The notes under the pieces: model-generated
What the model was told of the DNA's origin: nothing
Databases searched by the model: none
The model's input: only the letters and a program-made list of their open reading frames with translations
Origin: Ignavibacteria bacterium
GTDB lineage: Bacteria > Bacteroidota > Ignavibacteria > Tepidaquicellales > OLB5
DNA: 64,000 nucleotides
Reading direction: 5' to 3'
Assembly (NCBI GenBank): GCA_017303675.1
Contig: JAFLBX010000001.1
Location: 507,970 to 571,969, forward strand
Made by a program: the position numbers and the translations under genes
Part shown: one piece after another, positions 37,531-46,435 of the stretch
How the letters are laid out: every line of letters starts with the position of its first letter
Numbering within the stretch: the first letter of the stretch is position 1

Positions 37531-38112
37531 ATGGTTAAAAAAGGTGATATAATCACAAATAAAATAACCGGTGATGTTGTAGAGTTCCTGGAGACCTCTG
37601 CTGAAACTGGAGGTAAGTACACCAAGATAAAATTTACAGTAAAGCCGGGCGGATTCAACCCGGTGGAGCATGTTCACCCGCAGTTTGATGAATCATTCAA
37701 AGTGTTAAGCGGAAAGCTAAGCTATACGCTTGATGGAGACAGCTTCCATATCGCCGCAGGCGGGAAGATAACACTGCCTAAAGGTATACCCCACACTCAT
37801 TATAACGGTGAAACAGAAGACCTCGTGATGGAGCAAACCTTCACACCTTCGCTTGACGTCGAGGTCTTTCTTGAAAATCTCCTCGGCTTAACAGCCGATG
37901 GAAGGCTGCATAAAGGCGCGCCGGAGTTCCTGCAGGTTATGGTATGGCTTAGAAAGCTTAAAGCGAAAACTTACCTGGCAAAAATTCCTCTCGGAATTCA
38001 GAACCTCCTATCATTTTTACTTGCACCTGTAGGATCAATACTTGGATACAGAGCCAGCTACGAAAAATACAATACTTCAGGAACTCTTCAAAACGCAGTA
38101 AATAAAAATTAA
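37531..38112 (+). CDS. Cupin-domain protein
   Basis: This 193-residue protein has a complete cupin: motif 1 EHVHPQFDESFKVLSGKLSYTLDG (His, His, Glu) and motif 2 LPKGIPHTHYNG (His). It follows the previous stop by 6 nt. After the cupin there are about 80 residues of mostly helical, partly hydrophobic sequence (KIPLGIQNLLSFLLAPVGSILGY), which is not part of the basic cupin. The metal and substrate are unknown. Confidence 0.85.
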   Translation: MVKKGDIITNKITGDVVEFLETSAETGGKYTKIKFTVKPGGFNPVEHVHPQFDESFKVLSGKLSYTLDGDSFHIAAGGKITLPKGIPHTHYNGETEDLVMEQTFTPSLDVEVFLENLLGLTADGRLHKGAPEFLQVMVWLRKLKAKTYLAKIPLGIQNLLSFLLAPVGSILGYRASYEKYNTSGTLQNAVNKN

Positions 38113-38128
38113 ACAGAAAGGAAATAAA

Positions 38129-38599
38129 ATGAATATTAAAAAATGTTTTGCAGTTATACTTTGTTTTGCAGCAGCTGTTTCAATAAATGCCCAGGATAAA
38201 CTTACGTTAAAGATCTATGACGCATACAGCGTAATAAACATGCAGCAATACGATAAGTTCGGTGAGTATATTACTGAAGATTTCATTGAGCACTCTCCAT
38301 TCCCGGGACAACAGCCCGGTTTAAACGGACTCAAAGATGCATTCAGAATGTTCTTTAAAGCCTTTCCTGATCTCAGGATCGAAGTTAAAGATGTTATCGT
38401 AAGCGGGGATATGAAAAAAGCTGCCGTAATGATTAGACTGACAGGTACAAACAAAGGTGAGTGGATGGGAATGCCGCCAAGCGGTAAAACAATAGATATA
38501 ACAGGACTCGATTGGCTGCTTTTTAAAGATGAAAAAGCCAGCGAACACTGGGGTTACTGGGATTCAGAGGCAATGATGACACAGCTTGGCATGAAATAA
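38129..38599 (+). CDS. Exported SnoaL-like (ester cyclase family) protein
   Basis: This 156-residue protein begins with a signal peptide (KKCFAVILCFAAAVSINAQ) and continues with an NTF2/SnoaL fold. The DFIEHSPFPGQQPG, FKAFPDLRIEVKDVIVSGDMKKAAVMIRLTGTNKGEWMGMPPSGKTIDI and EHWGYWD parts are typical of ester cyclase-type SnoaL proteins. The ATG is preceded by AGAAAGGAAA. Members range from polyketide cyclases to proteins without known activity, so function is not assigned. Confidence 0.85.
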   Translation: MNIKKCFAVILCFAAAVSINAQDKLTLKIYDAYSVINMQQYDKFGEYITEDFIEHSPFPGQQPGLNGLKDAFRMFFKAFPDLRIEVKDVIVSGDMKKAAVMIRLTGTNKGEWMGMPPSGKTIDITGLDWLLFKDEKASEHWGYWDSEAMMTQLGMK

Positions 38600-38625
38600 T
38601 TCAATAACTTAATAATTTAGTAAAA

Positions 38626-39021
38626 ATGACAAATACACAAATAGTACAAAAGCTTTATGAAAATTTCGGAAAGCGTGACATACCCGCAATAATAGATATG
38701 CTTGCTGATGATGCAGAATTCCATGATAGTGCATCACTATGGATAGACGGCAAACCTCATGTGGTTCCGTTTGCAGGTGTATACAAAGGAAAAGAAAGTA
38801 TGCCTGGCTTTTTTGCAAAAATGGGAGAAACCACAGAGATACTTAAGTTTGAACCTGTAAAATTCTTTGAAAATGAAAACCATGTTATCGCACTGATAAA
38901 TCTGAAAGGAAAATTCAAAACAGATGGAACTGAGGGCGAATCACTTTGGGTGATGCTTTGGGAAATTGAAAACGGAAAAATTAAAAGCAACAGGGTTACA
39001 ACAATGCCGGGTATTTTGTAA
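38626..39021 (+). CDS. SnoaL-like/NTF2-fold protein
   Basis: This 131-residue protein has the SnoaL pattern: VQKLYENFGKRDIPAIIDMLADDAEFHDS at the start, YKGKESMPGFFAKMGET in the middle and LWVMLWEIENGKIKS at the end. It has no signal peptide, unlike its neighbour. It is the last gene of the cupin/SnoaL run, 26 nt after the preceding stop. Confidence 0.82.
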   Translation: MTNTQIVQKLYENFGKRDIPAIIDMLADDAEFHDSASLWIDGKPHVVPFAGVYKGKESMPGFFAKMGETTEILKFEPVKFFENENHVIALINLKGKFKTDGTEGESLWVMLWEIENGKIKSNRVTTMPGIL

Positions 39022-39068
39022 ATTTATATTAACATTAGTTTTCAAATATTAAACAATTAGAGATCTAA

Positions 39069-39191
39069 ATGTATTTACTGTTTCTTTCAATCATAAGCTA
39101 TTTAACTAATTTGTTTGGCAGCTTGCGAAAAAAATTATTAAAAAAAAGAGAAAGTGACATTGCTGAAACTTGTGATGAAAGAATGATCTAA
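39069..39191 (+). CDS. Possible 40-residue basic membrane peptide
   Basis: A short frame encodes MYLLFLSIISYLTNLFGS followed by LRKKLLKKRES and an acidic end. It has a hydrophobic start and a basic middle. A strong terminator follows 15 nt after the stop, and it lies downstream of the SnoaL-like gene in the same direction. It may be a real small membrane peptide or chance. Confidence 0.22.
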   Translation: MYLLFLSIISYLTNLFGSLRKKLLKKRESDIAETCDERMI

Positions 39192-39206
39192 GTTTTATAT
39201 ATAAAC

Positions 39207-39236
39207 TTAACGGGAGCATAACAATGCTCCCGTTAA
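39207..39236. terminator. Strong symmetrical terminator between convergent genes
   Basis: TTAACGGGAGCAT (39207-39219) pairs over 13 bp with ATGCTCCCGTTAA (39224-39236) around a 4-nt loop. It separates the SnoaL run from the convergent propeller lipoprotein. Confidence 0.8.
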
Positions 39237-39269
39237 TTTAAAGCTTTATGTATATATTATATTGTAAAA

Positions 39270-40310
39270 TTACCTGCCCCCCATCACAAACATATACTCG
39301 CCTCCAACATAATTTATATCCCTGGTCAGAAAGTTTATAGAGGTTTGAGTAAATGTAGTCCCCATATCAGTAGATAGTTTTATTCCTTCTCCGGTTGAAA
39401 GAATTATCAGATTTTGATTTAATGTCAGAAGATCATAAAATTGAAAATTTGAATAACTGACGTTAAACACCCACGTTGCTCCAAAATCATTTGTTTTATA
39501 TTGCTGTTGGTTTCCGTTACCTGAACCCTCAAAACAAATACCATTGCCATCGCTGCCTATAGAAAGATTAGTGCCGACTGGAAAAGTTTCAGGAAGAACG
39601 ATTGACCAATTCTCACCTCTGTTTGTGGATCGCAGTATTCCTCCTGTATATACTGCGACTGCGGTACCACTACCGTTTGATGGATACTGAATATCGTATA
39701 CAGGGTTATTTGAAGTTGAATATGCTGTTTGCCAGGTATCTCCGTTATTATCAGAATATTTTAAATCACTGGTTTCAGTAGCCAGCCATCTGTCTGAAAA
39801 ACTTACAGGCACCACTTTTGTAGGGTTCGGAAGAGAAAGTTCTGTCCATGTATTTCCGTCATCAGTTGATCTGAATAATTTTCGATCATAATTGCCCTCT
39901 GATATGGCAAATATTACCGAGCCGCTGTAATAATTTTCTATTATTTGACTGAAATAGTCCAATTCTGATTTAACCTGTGTCCAATTTTCACCCTGATCAA
40001 CAGATCTCCATATAGCACCCTGATCCTGGGAATTTGTACCGCAAATAAGATATGTGCCCGTTGACCCAATAAGTACACCGGAATACAGTTTTTTAAATTC
40101 AGGTCCGAAAGAATCAGCATTACTCCATGTTCTTCCGCTGTCATTTGATTCTGAGAAAAAACAAAATTCTGTAGTATTGCCCGGTGTACCGGGATTTTCG
40201 GTTCCGCAGCCAGTTGAGGTAAATGTTATACACAAAAGAAGCGAACACATTAAAAAATAAATACCTGCTTTTTTAAGATCAGAAATGTCTTTTTTTATTA
40301 ATTTTTCCAT
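39270..40310 (-). CDS. Propeller lipoprotein with BNR/YCF48-like repeats, no sorting tail
   Basis: This 346-residue protein has a lipoprotein signal with a long basic start and a lipobox-like end (LLLCITFTSTGCGTE; Cys at about 35). The body has repeats of the (R/K)S.D.G.(T/N)W type: SNDSGRTW, WRSVDQGENW, FRSTDDGNTW, YSDNNGDTW, LRSTNRGENW, YKTNDFGATW and LSTDMGTTF. It ends at VMGGR without the T9SS tail of its neighbours, so it is probably held by a lipid anchor. It lies 34 nt downstream of the next propeller gene on the same strand; the two are likely one operon. Confidence 0.8.
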   Translation of the reverse strand: MEKLIKKDISDLKKAGIYFLMCSLLLCITFTSTGCGTENPGTPGNTTEFCFFSESNDSGRTWSNADSFGPEFKKLYSGVLIGSTGTYLICGTNSQDQGAIWRSVDQGENWTQVKSELDYFSQIIENYYSGSVIFAISEGNYDRKLFRSTDDGNTWTELSLPNPTKVVPVSFSDRWLATETSDLKYSDNNGDTWQTAYSTSNNPVYDIQYPSNGSGTAVAVYTGGILRSTNRGENWSIVLPETFPVGTNLSIGSDGNGICFEGSGNGNQQQYKTNDFGATWVFNVSYSNFQFYDLLTLNQNLIILSTGEGIKLSTDMGTTFTQTSINFLTRDINYVGGEYMFVMGGR

Positions 40311-40344
40311 ATAGTTAATATTATTATTTAATTTATTGCACTGC

Positions 40345-41544
40345 TTATTTTATTAATATCATTTTTTTTGTTTCTTTAAAATCTCCGTTCTGCAGGGTAT
40401 AAAAATATATTCCGCTGGAATACTCTGTTGCATCCCAATCAATTTCATATGTTCCGGGTTCAAGCCGCTGATCTAAAATAATAGAAACCTCTCTTCCTGT
40501 TATATCAAAAATTACAAGTTTTGTGAACCCCTCTTTTGGCAGCATGAAATTAAGTTTTGTTACAGGGTTAAACGGGTTCGGATAGTTTTGCCCAAGGTTA
40601 AAGTTTACCGGTAAACTGCTGCCGGTCTGTTTTATTCCGATAATTTCACCCGCCGGTCTCCGGTAAACTGCGCTGTCCCATGTTCCTGCAAAAATATAAT
40701 TGTTATGAATGTGCAGGGCTCTTAATTCGCTTACGTTCAAACCTTCATTTCTTTGTTGCCAGTTTATACCATTATCACCCGAAACCCAGAAAACTCCGTT
40801 ATCATCATAAGTGCCGGCAAAAATATTATTGCCAAAGCTGGCTAACGATGTAATGTTTGCAGTATCAAATCCCGATGATATCCAGTTTGAACCGCTGTTT
40901 GTTGATTTAAATACTCCCGGCAGGATACCGCCGGCTCCGCCGGCAAATAAAGCGGTACCGTTATAAGTAAAACAATGTGCGCCGTTGAAACCGGAATTGA
41001 GTGTAACATTTATCCAGTTTAATCCGCTGTTAGAGCTTAAATAAATATCATTGGAATTTGTACCGGCTATAATGATATTGCTCACTTCTATAATAGCTCT
41101 TAAAGGAAAACCTATATTTCCCGTTTGGATCCAGTTAACTCCGTTGTTGGTCGATCTATATACCCAGTCAAGATCAGTTGCTGCGTATAGACTGTTACCG
41201 CTTTTAATTATTGAACGAACTGTTTTATTCAGCGAAGCAGAGCTCCAGTTTACCCCGTTATTTGTTGATTTTCTCAATCCGCCGCTAAGAGCACCGGCAT
41301 ATAATGTAATGCTATCAGAAAGCAGGCAGTAAACAGAATTGTTTGTTAATCTCTGTACCCATGTATCACCGTTGTTTGTACTGTAAAATACTCCCTGGCC
41401 GCCGGTACCCATAAATAAATTTCCATTATGGCTGGTAAAACAGTTTATATTTATACCGGGATCAGGTAAACCATTTGCTGTTTTTACCCATTGGGCATTG
41501 AATGAAGAGGTCAATAATAAAATAAGCAGAAAAGTTTTCTTCAT
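40345..41544 (-). CDS. Secreted propeller protein with type IX sorting tail
   Basis: With the start at 41544 the protein is 399 residues with a signal peptide (KKTFLLILLLTSSFNAQ); an ATG at 41574 would add 10 residues. The body has repeats such as YSTNNGDTW, RKSTNNGVNW, YRSTNNGVNW, YLSSNSGLNW, FKSTNSGSNW and WVSGDNGINW, so it is a YCF48/BNR-type propeller. The type A sorting domain is complete (NYPNPFNPVTKLNF ... GIYFYTLQ ... ETKKMILIK). It is divergent from copy 3 of the helical family. Confidence 0.88.
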   Translation of the reverse strand: MKKTFLLILLLTSSFNAQWVKTANGLPDPGININCFTSHNGNLFMGTGGQGVFYSTNNGDTWVQRLTNNSVYCLLSDSITLYAGALSGGLRKSTNNGVNWSSASLNKTVRSIIKSGNSLYAATDLDWVYRSTNNGVNWIQTGNIGFPLRAIIEVSNIIIAGTNSNDIYLSSNSGLNWINVTLNSGFNGAHCFTYNGTALFAGGAGGILPGVFKSTNSGSNWISSGFDTANITSLASFGNNIFAGTYDDNGVFWVSGDNGINWQQRNEGLNVSELRALHIHNNYIFAGTWDSAVYRRPAGEIIGIKQTGSSLPVNFNLGQNYPNPFNPVTKLNFMLPKEGFTKLVIFDITGREVSIILDQRLEPGTYEIDWDATEYSSGIYFYTLQNGDFKETKKMILIK

Positions 41545-41565
41545 GTATTTAAATAATTTATAAAA

Positions 41566-41676
41566 AATCCCCAATAGTTTAATTTATTACAGAATTTATC
41601 AGCGCATAAATTTTATCTGTATTAAAACTACCGGGGATTAAACTTTTTTTACAATTAATCCATAAATTTATGCGCT
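41566..41676. repeat. Interleaved inverted repeats in a divergent intergenic region
   Basis: AATCCCC near 41566-41572, continuing to AGTTTAAT, is inverted at 41621-41639 (ATTAAAACTACCGGGGATT). A second inverted pair, AGCGCATAAATTT (41601-41613) and AAATTTATGCGCT (41664-41676), is perfect over 13 bp. It overlaps the first in an alternating order, so the two hairpins exclude each other or form a pseudoknot-like arrangement. The region lies between the propeller gene (ends toward 41544) and copy 3 of the helical family (41800). Confidence 0.6.
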
Positions 41677-41799
41677 TTTCAAAACTAATATAAATTGTAA
41701 TAGAGGGCAAATAAAATTAATTATAATTGTATGGGATTGTTGTATAAAATATCCTGTTTTTTGTTTATTTTTAAAGAATTCAAATAAATATTGTAAGGG

Positions 41800-43257
41800 A
41801 TGAAAGAGACTAAACTGTTTAAATTATTGCACACTTTTTCTTTAAAGGAAATAAAAGAGTTAGAGCTTTTTGTAAATTCTCCTTTTTTTACATCAGGAAA
41901 AAATTATTCAACCGAAAAAGTAGTTAAACTAATGAATATTATTACCGGTTTGTATCCTTTTGATGAAAGGAATTTTCCAGGAAAAGAACAAATATATTCT
42001 TTGCTTTATCCCGGTAAAAAATATAACGATCCTGTATTGCGTAATCTCTTTTCAAACTTATATGGCCTTGCAGAAGAATACCTTAAAATAAAAAGATTTA
42101 AAGAAAATAGTTTTGAAGGTGAGCATTATTTGTTAATTGAATTTTTTGAAAGGAGACTGAACAAAGAATTCGAAAAACAGACCGGAAGAAATTATTCAAT
42201 ACTTAAAGAGAGAATACATTCCCCGGAATATTTTTACGACAAACACCGAACCGATGATTATAACCATCATTACTTATCCGGTTCTGAGGGATTCAAATAT
42301 AATGAAACACAGGAAATGATCAACAGCTTTCACATGTTCTACATATCACGTGTAATGCAGCTTTTCCTGCTTGCCGTTAATCTTGAAAATATGATAAATT
42401 TCAGGTTCACCCTGCCTTTGTATGAAGAAGTGTTAAAGCATATCAATGAAAGTCCTTCGTTGTTTGAAGAAAATAAACTTATACTTATATATTATAATCT
42501 GGTTCTGATGCTGAGAACAAAAGAAGAAAAATTTTATTACAGCCTGAAAGAGCTGTTCAGCCGGAATTATAGTGTGTTGGAAACGGTTGACAGAAACAAC
42601 CTGTTTATTTGTTTAGGAAATTATTGCCTTGATAAAATATCACAGGGAGATGAGAAATTCCACCTCGAAAAATTTGATAATGACTGCGCATACCTATCAA
42701 GCGGTCTTATATACAGAAAGCAATCATTTAACGTTTCACTTTTTTTGGGAATTGCGATGAATGCAGTAAAGCTCAGGAAATTTGAATGGACAGAAAATTT
42801 TCTGAAAGAAAATATCAGCAGGGTATCTGCCGATAGCAAGTTGTTCTGTGAAAATTATATCAGCGCAGAAATTCTTTATGCTCAAAAAAATTATGGCGAA
42901 GCATTAAAAAAACTTGCAGTAATTTCTACTGACTTTCCATATCACAAACAAATGATGAGAAATCTTACAGCAAAAATATACTTTGATCTTAATTATTTTG
43001 ACGAAACCGAGTCAGTTATAAATTCATCGTTGAAGTTCCTGAAAGGAGATTTCGGACAACAGGAAGATGTTAAAAAAGATATGAAACTGTTTTTAAAGTA
43101 CCTGGGGTTACTGCTTAAAATCAAGCAGCAGCTAAAGGAAAAAAATAAAGCAGGCTTTACTGAGCTTAGCCTGCTTAAAAAAGAACTTGCTTCAATTCAA
43201 CACTTCAGAAACAAAGACTGGCTGAATGAAGCGATCGGGAAATTAACTGCAAAATGA
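41800..43257 (+). CDS. Helical-repeat cytosolic protein, SPYFNK family (copy 3)
   Basis: This 485-residue protein is free of signal and membrane segments. Its start, FSLKEIKELELFVNSPFFTSGKNY, and LLYPGKKYNDPVLRNLFSNL at about residue 67 match copies 2 and 4. The C-terminal half contains YAQKNYGEALKKLAVIST and ends NKDWLNEAIGKL, matching the shared W(L/I).E end. Predicted as all-helical repeats. It is divergent from a T9SS-tailed propeller gene across 255 nt. Function unknown; protein-protein contacts are the usual role of such folds. Confidence 0.72.
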   Translation: MKETKLFKLLHTFSLKEIKELELFVNSPFFTSGKNYSTEKVVKLMNIITGLYPFDERNFPGKEQIYSLLYPGKKYNDPVLRNLFSNLYGLAEEYLKIKRFKENSFEGEHYLLIEFFERRLNKEFEKQTGRNYSILKERIHSPEYFYDKHRTDDYNHHYLSGSEGFKYNETQEMINSFHMFYISRVMQLFLLAVNLENMINFRFTLPLYEEVLKHINESPSLFEENKLILIYYNLVLMLRTKEEKFYYSLKELFSRNYSVLETVDRNNLFICLGNYCLDKISQGDEKFHLEKFDNDCAYLSSGLIYRKQSFNVSLFLGIAMNAVKLRKFEWTENFLKENISRVSADSKLFCENYISAEILYAQKNYGEALKKLAVISTDFPYHKQMMRNLTAKIYFDLNYFDETESVINSSLKFLKGDFGQQEDVKKDMKLFLKYLGLLLKIKQQLKEKNKAGFTELSLLKKELASIQHFRNKDWLNEAIGKLTAK

Positions 43258-43276
43258 GATCACTCCGCTAAACAAA

Positions 43277-43549
43277 TTATCTTCTTCTGAACTTCCTCTT
43301 ATAGGTTTCATGTGAGCCTTTTGTATAAACCAGAATTGCTACCACAATATGTATCCAGAACCAGGGATTTTCCCAGCCCATGTTATCATAAATATATATG
43401 ATCATCAGCAGTCTCGGAAAAAATGCATACAATAATATATCGCCAATGAACGGAATATTGTTTGCCGGTATCTGGTGGCTGAAGTAAGCTATAGCCAGCG
43501 CTATTCTGGGCAGAAACAATGTTACTACTAATATCCAGGTTTCTATCAT
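43277..43549 (-). CDS. Small membrane protein of unknown function
   Basis: This 90-residue protein has two to three hydrophobic helices (ETWILVVTLFLPRIALAIAYF, LLYAFFPRLLMIIYIYD and FWIHIVVAILVYT) and a very basic C-terminus (YKRKFRRR). The end is convergent with copy 3 of the helical family, leaving 19 nt between them. No family is recognised with certainty. Confidence 0.6.
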   Translation of the reverse strand: MIETWILVVTLFLPRIALAIAYFSHQIPANNIPFIGDILLYAFFPRLLMIIYIYDNMGWENPWFWIHIVVAILVYTKGSHETYKRKFRRR

Positions 43550-43744
43550 ATAAGTATATGGTTATTTGTACAAATATAGTAAAATTGATTTTGATTTTTG
43601 TTAAATAAAATCATCAATACTGTTAAATATAACCAAAATATATTATTTACCTTGTTATTATCCCCGAAAATTTTACATTGTATATGATCAATACCATTAC
43701 TAACTGAATTATTGAATTAAAATTTCATTACAGGAGGTTTTATT

Positions 43745-45004
43745 ATGTCAAAGATAAGAAGCAATCAAAACCGTACCGAGTTTTACGAAACAGCTGTTTC
43801 GATGGGTTTTTACGGCAATGAAGAAGCAAGTCTTTTCGGGAAAAAAGACAATGTAAGAAAATTCTGGGAAGATATGGTACTGAAAACATATTGCAGACCT
43901 TTCATTGAGAAATTCTTAAAAGAGCACTCAACGATTACAATACTTGATCTGGGCTGCGGCAGCGGAGAAGGTATAGAGCTTTTAACACATATACCGCCTT
44001 CAAACCCCAAAGAAATGGTAAACAAAAATTTCGTCCTTCTTCCTATCAAGATACGCGAGTATTACGGACTGGATATCAGCCCTTCGATGATCACGCAGGG
44101 TCGTGCAAATTATAGGGGAAAGCACAATTTCAAGTTTGAATATGCAAATCTCGAAGAAGGTCTGCCGCCGGCAATTCTGAACCATGAACCTTTCAATATT
44201 TATTTTTCGTCTTATGGCGCTCTTTCTCACCTTACACCGGATACATTAGAATCTCTTTTCAGACAGATCTTCTCGCACGCTCAAAAGGATTCAGTATTCA
44301 TTTTTGATGTACACGGAAAATTTTCACCTGAATGGCCTGTACACTGGAAATCAGATAAAGAATTACTGCCTTACTCTATGGCATATCTTTACAATAAAGA
44401 TAAACGCGAAAAAAATAAAATTGAGTGGTTTAACTTATGCTACTGGAAACCTTCTGATCTCAAAATGAGACTGGAGCGCGCCGCCAAAGAAGCCGGCAGG
44501 AAAATAGAAATTAGTTATATGCACGATAGAAGCATCTTTGTGGGAAGACATATGGATACCGGGCTGTTGAGTCCTGTAACAACTCAACTGCGCTACCAGA
44601 TTAACAGGCTAATAGATCATGGTTACCGGGGTGAACCTAAACATCTTAAGATAAACCTGGAATATTTAGAAAAGTACATCCCGGAAAATTCAACTTTTTG
44701 GAATAAGCTTGTCACTTATAAGAATAGCTGGAACAGGGTAATATTCTTTCTTGAGGCTTTACTCAATCATAAAGATAAGAGGATCTCTGCATTCATTGAA
44801 AGTGAAGAGATCGAGCTTATGGAAGAGGAATTTAAGTTTCTTGCATGGCTTTTCAGGAATTCAGACCGCTTTCCTGTCGCCGATTTCTGGGCAAGCGTAA
44901 TCGGGCCGCAGGTGGCAATGATCCTGAGAAATATTGAAATGGCATATTCAGATGCTGAAGGTATAGGTCACGGGCTGATGTGTGGCGTTAAGATCATAGA
45001 ATAA
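43745..45004 (+). CDS. Class I SAM-dependent methyltransferase
   Basis: This 419-residue protein has an excellent ribosome binding site (AGGAGG at 43732-43737). Motif I is clear at about residue 67 (ILDLGCGSGEGIELL), followed by the acidic strand YGLDISPSMITQGRANYRGKHNFKFEYANLEEG. The C-terminal 180 residues are helical (LIDHGYRGEPKHLKINLEYLEKYIPENSTFWNKL) and are not part of the common fold. The substrate is unknown. The DUF389 gene follows 35 nt after the stop and is probably in the same operon. Confidence 0.88.
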   Translation: MSKIRSNQNRTEFYETAVSMGFYGNEEASLFGKKDNVRKFWEDMVLKTYCRPFIEKFLKEHSTITILDLGCGSGEGIELLTHIPPSNPKEMVNKNFVLLPIKIREYYGLDISPSMITQGRANYRGKHNFKFEYANLEEGLPPAILNHEPFNIYFSSYGALSHLTPDTLESLFRQIFSHAQKDSVFIFDVHGKFSPEWPVHWKSDKELLPYSMAYLYNKDKREKNKIEWFNLCYWKPSDLKMRLERAAKEAGRKIEISYMHDRSIFVGRHMDTGLLSPVTTQLRYQINRLIDHGYRGEPKHLKINLEYLEKYIPENSTFWNKLVTYKNSWNRVIFFLEALLNHKDKRISAFIESEEIELMEEEFKFLAWLFRNSDRFPVADFWASVIGPQVAMILRNIEMAYSDAEGIGHGLMCGVKIIE

Positions 45005-45039
45005 TTTTTTAAATAATACTATATTGAATTTTACTGTTT

Positions 45040-46404
45040 ATGCTTAAGCCTTTTAATAATAAATTACACAGCTTTATTGCAAAGTTCCAGGACTATTTTG
45101 ACCTGAAATCAGATACTGATAAGGTTAATACTGTTGCATCTATTAAATCAGCTATACCCATGAGGGGAGCTAACCTTTGGTACCTTATCTGTTCTGCTTT
45201 GCTGGCTTCAATAGGTCTTGATGTAAATTCACCTGCAATTATAATCGGCGCCATGCTTATATCTCCGCTTATGTCGCCGATTTTAGGAATTGGTCTTTCT
45301 TTCGGTATTCACGATAAAGAATCAATACTTATCTCGGTAAAAGAGTTTACGATCGCTGTTGTTTTAAGCATATTAACAAGCACTGCGTACTTTCTGGTCT
45401 CTCCGCTTGGCAGCCCCACGACCGAGATCCTGGCAAGAACAAACCCAACACTGCTTGATGTTGGAGTCGCATTTTTTGGCGGAGTTGCCGGAATAGTTGC
45501 CGGGTCCCGCTCAAAGGCTGCAAATGCAATCCCGGGGGTGGCAATTGCTACAGCTTTAATGCCTCCAATTTGTTCAGCCGGTTTTGGTCTTGCCAGCGGA
45601 AACGCGAAGATCTTTTTCGGCGCAATTTATCTCTTCTTCATTAACGCCGTATTTATCAGCCTTTCGGTATATTTTATTGTCAGATTCCTCAGGTTTCCGT
45701 ATAAGGTCTATCCTAACGCTGCAACTAAAAAAAGAATGCGCTTTGTCGTTATGGCACTTGTCTTATTAATTACAGTACCCAGTATCTATATTTTTTACGG
45801 AATAATAATCGAAGCAAGAACAAACGCAAAGATCAATATTTTTATCAACCGGAATGTTGCTTCGGATAAAACTAATGTACTGAGGTGGAATTCCATCAGA
45901 AAAGGCGATTCAACTACTTTGAAAATACTTCTTGCAGGTGAACAGATTGATTCTCTTAAGCTGGATTCATTAAGCAAGAAGATGTCCTCTTTTGGGTTAA
46001 ATGATATGAAATTAAGTATCATTCAGGTAGGATTAGTTGATGAACACGAAGGGGAAGAAACAAGGAATACTATCATAGAGCTTGCTGAGCTCAGCAAAAG
46101 ACTTGATGAAAACGTAAAACGAACTGAACAGCTGGAAGAAAAACTTAACTATTATACGAATGATTCAATTATCTTTTCTCAATCGGCAGCAGAGTTAAAG
46201 AGCAATTATCCAGATATTGAAAACATTAAATTCGAAAAGTCTGTTGAAAATAATTACACTGATTCTCTCAAAGTCAGAGTAATACCTTCATTTACTATTA
46301 ACTGGGGAAGGAATATTTCATCAAAGAACAGGAAGATCGCAATTGAAAAGATCTACGCGTATCTTAAAGAAAAATTCAAAACAGATACAGTGATAATTAA
46401 GTAA
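45040..46404 (+). CDS. DUF389 membrane protein
   Basis: This 454-residue protein has the DUF389 core (about residues 45-215): SIKSAIPMRGANLWYLICSALLASIGLDVNSPAIIIGAMLISPLMSPILGIGLSFG and VAFFGGVAGIVAGSRSKAANAIPGVAIATALMPPICSAGFGLA. Six or seven helices span about 40-270. The C-terminal 180 residues are soluble and have a coiled-coil-like part (ELAELSKRLDENVKRTEQLEEKL). The family is of unknown function and has been suggested to be transporter-like. It lies between the methyltransferase and the convergent universal stress protein gene. Confidence 0.9.
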   Translation: MLKPFNNKLHSFIAKFQDYFDLKSDTDKVNTVASIKSAIPMRGANLWYLICSALLASIGLDVNSPAIIIGAMLISPLMSPILGIGLSFGIHDKESILISVKEFTIAVVLSILTSTAYFLVSPLGSPTTEILARTNPTLLDVGVAFFGGVAGIVAGSRSKAANAIPGVAIATALMPPICSAGFGLASGNAKIFFGAIYLFFINAVFISLSVYFIVRFLRFPYKVYPNAATKKRMRFVVMALVLLITVPSIYIFYGIIIEARTNAKINIFINRNVASDKTNVLRWNSIRKGDSTTLKILLAGEQIDSLKLDSLSKKMSSFGLNDMKLSIIQVGLVDEHEGEETRNTIIELAELSKRLDENVKRTEQLEEKLNYYTNDSIIFSQSAAELKSNYPDIENIKFEKSVENNYTDSLKVRVIPSFTINWGRNISSKNRKIAIEKIYAYLKEKFKTDTVIIK

Positions 46405-46435
46405 CGCCTGCTTGTATTGATCCGGCCGTACGCAA

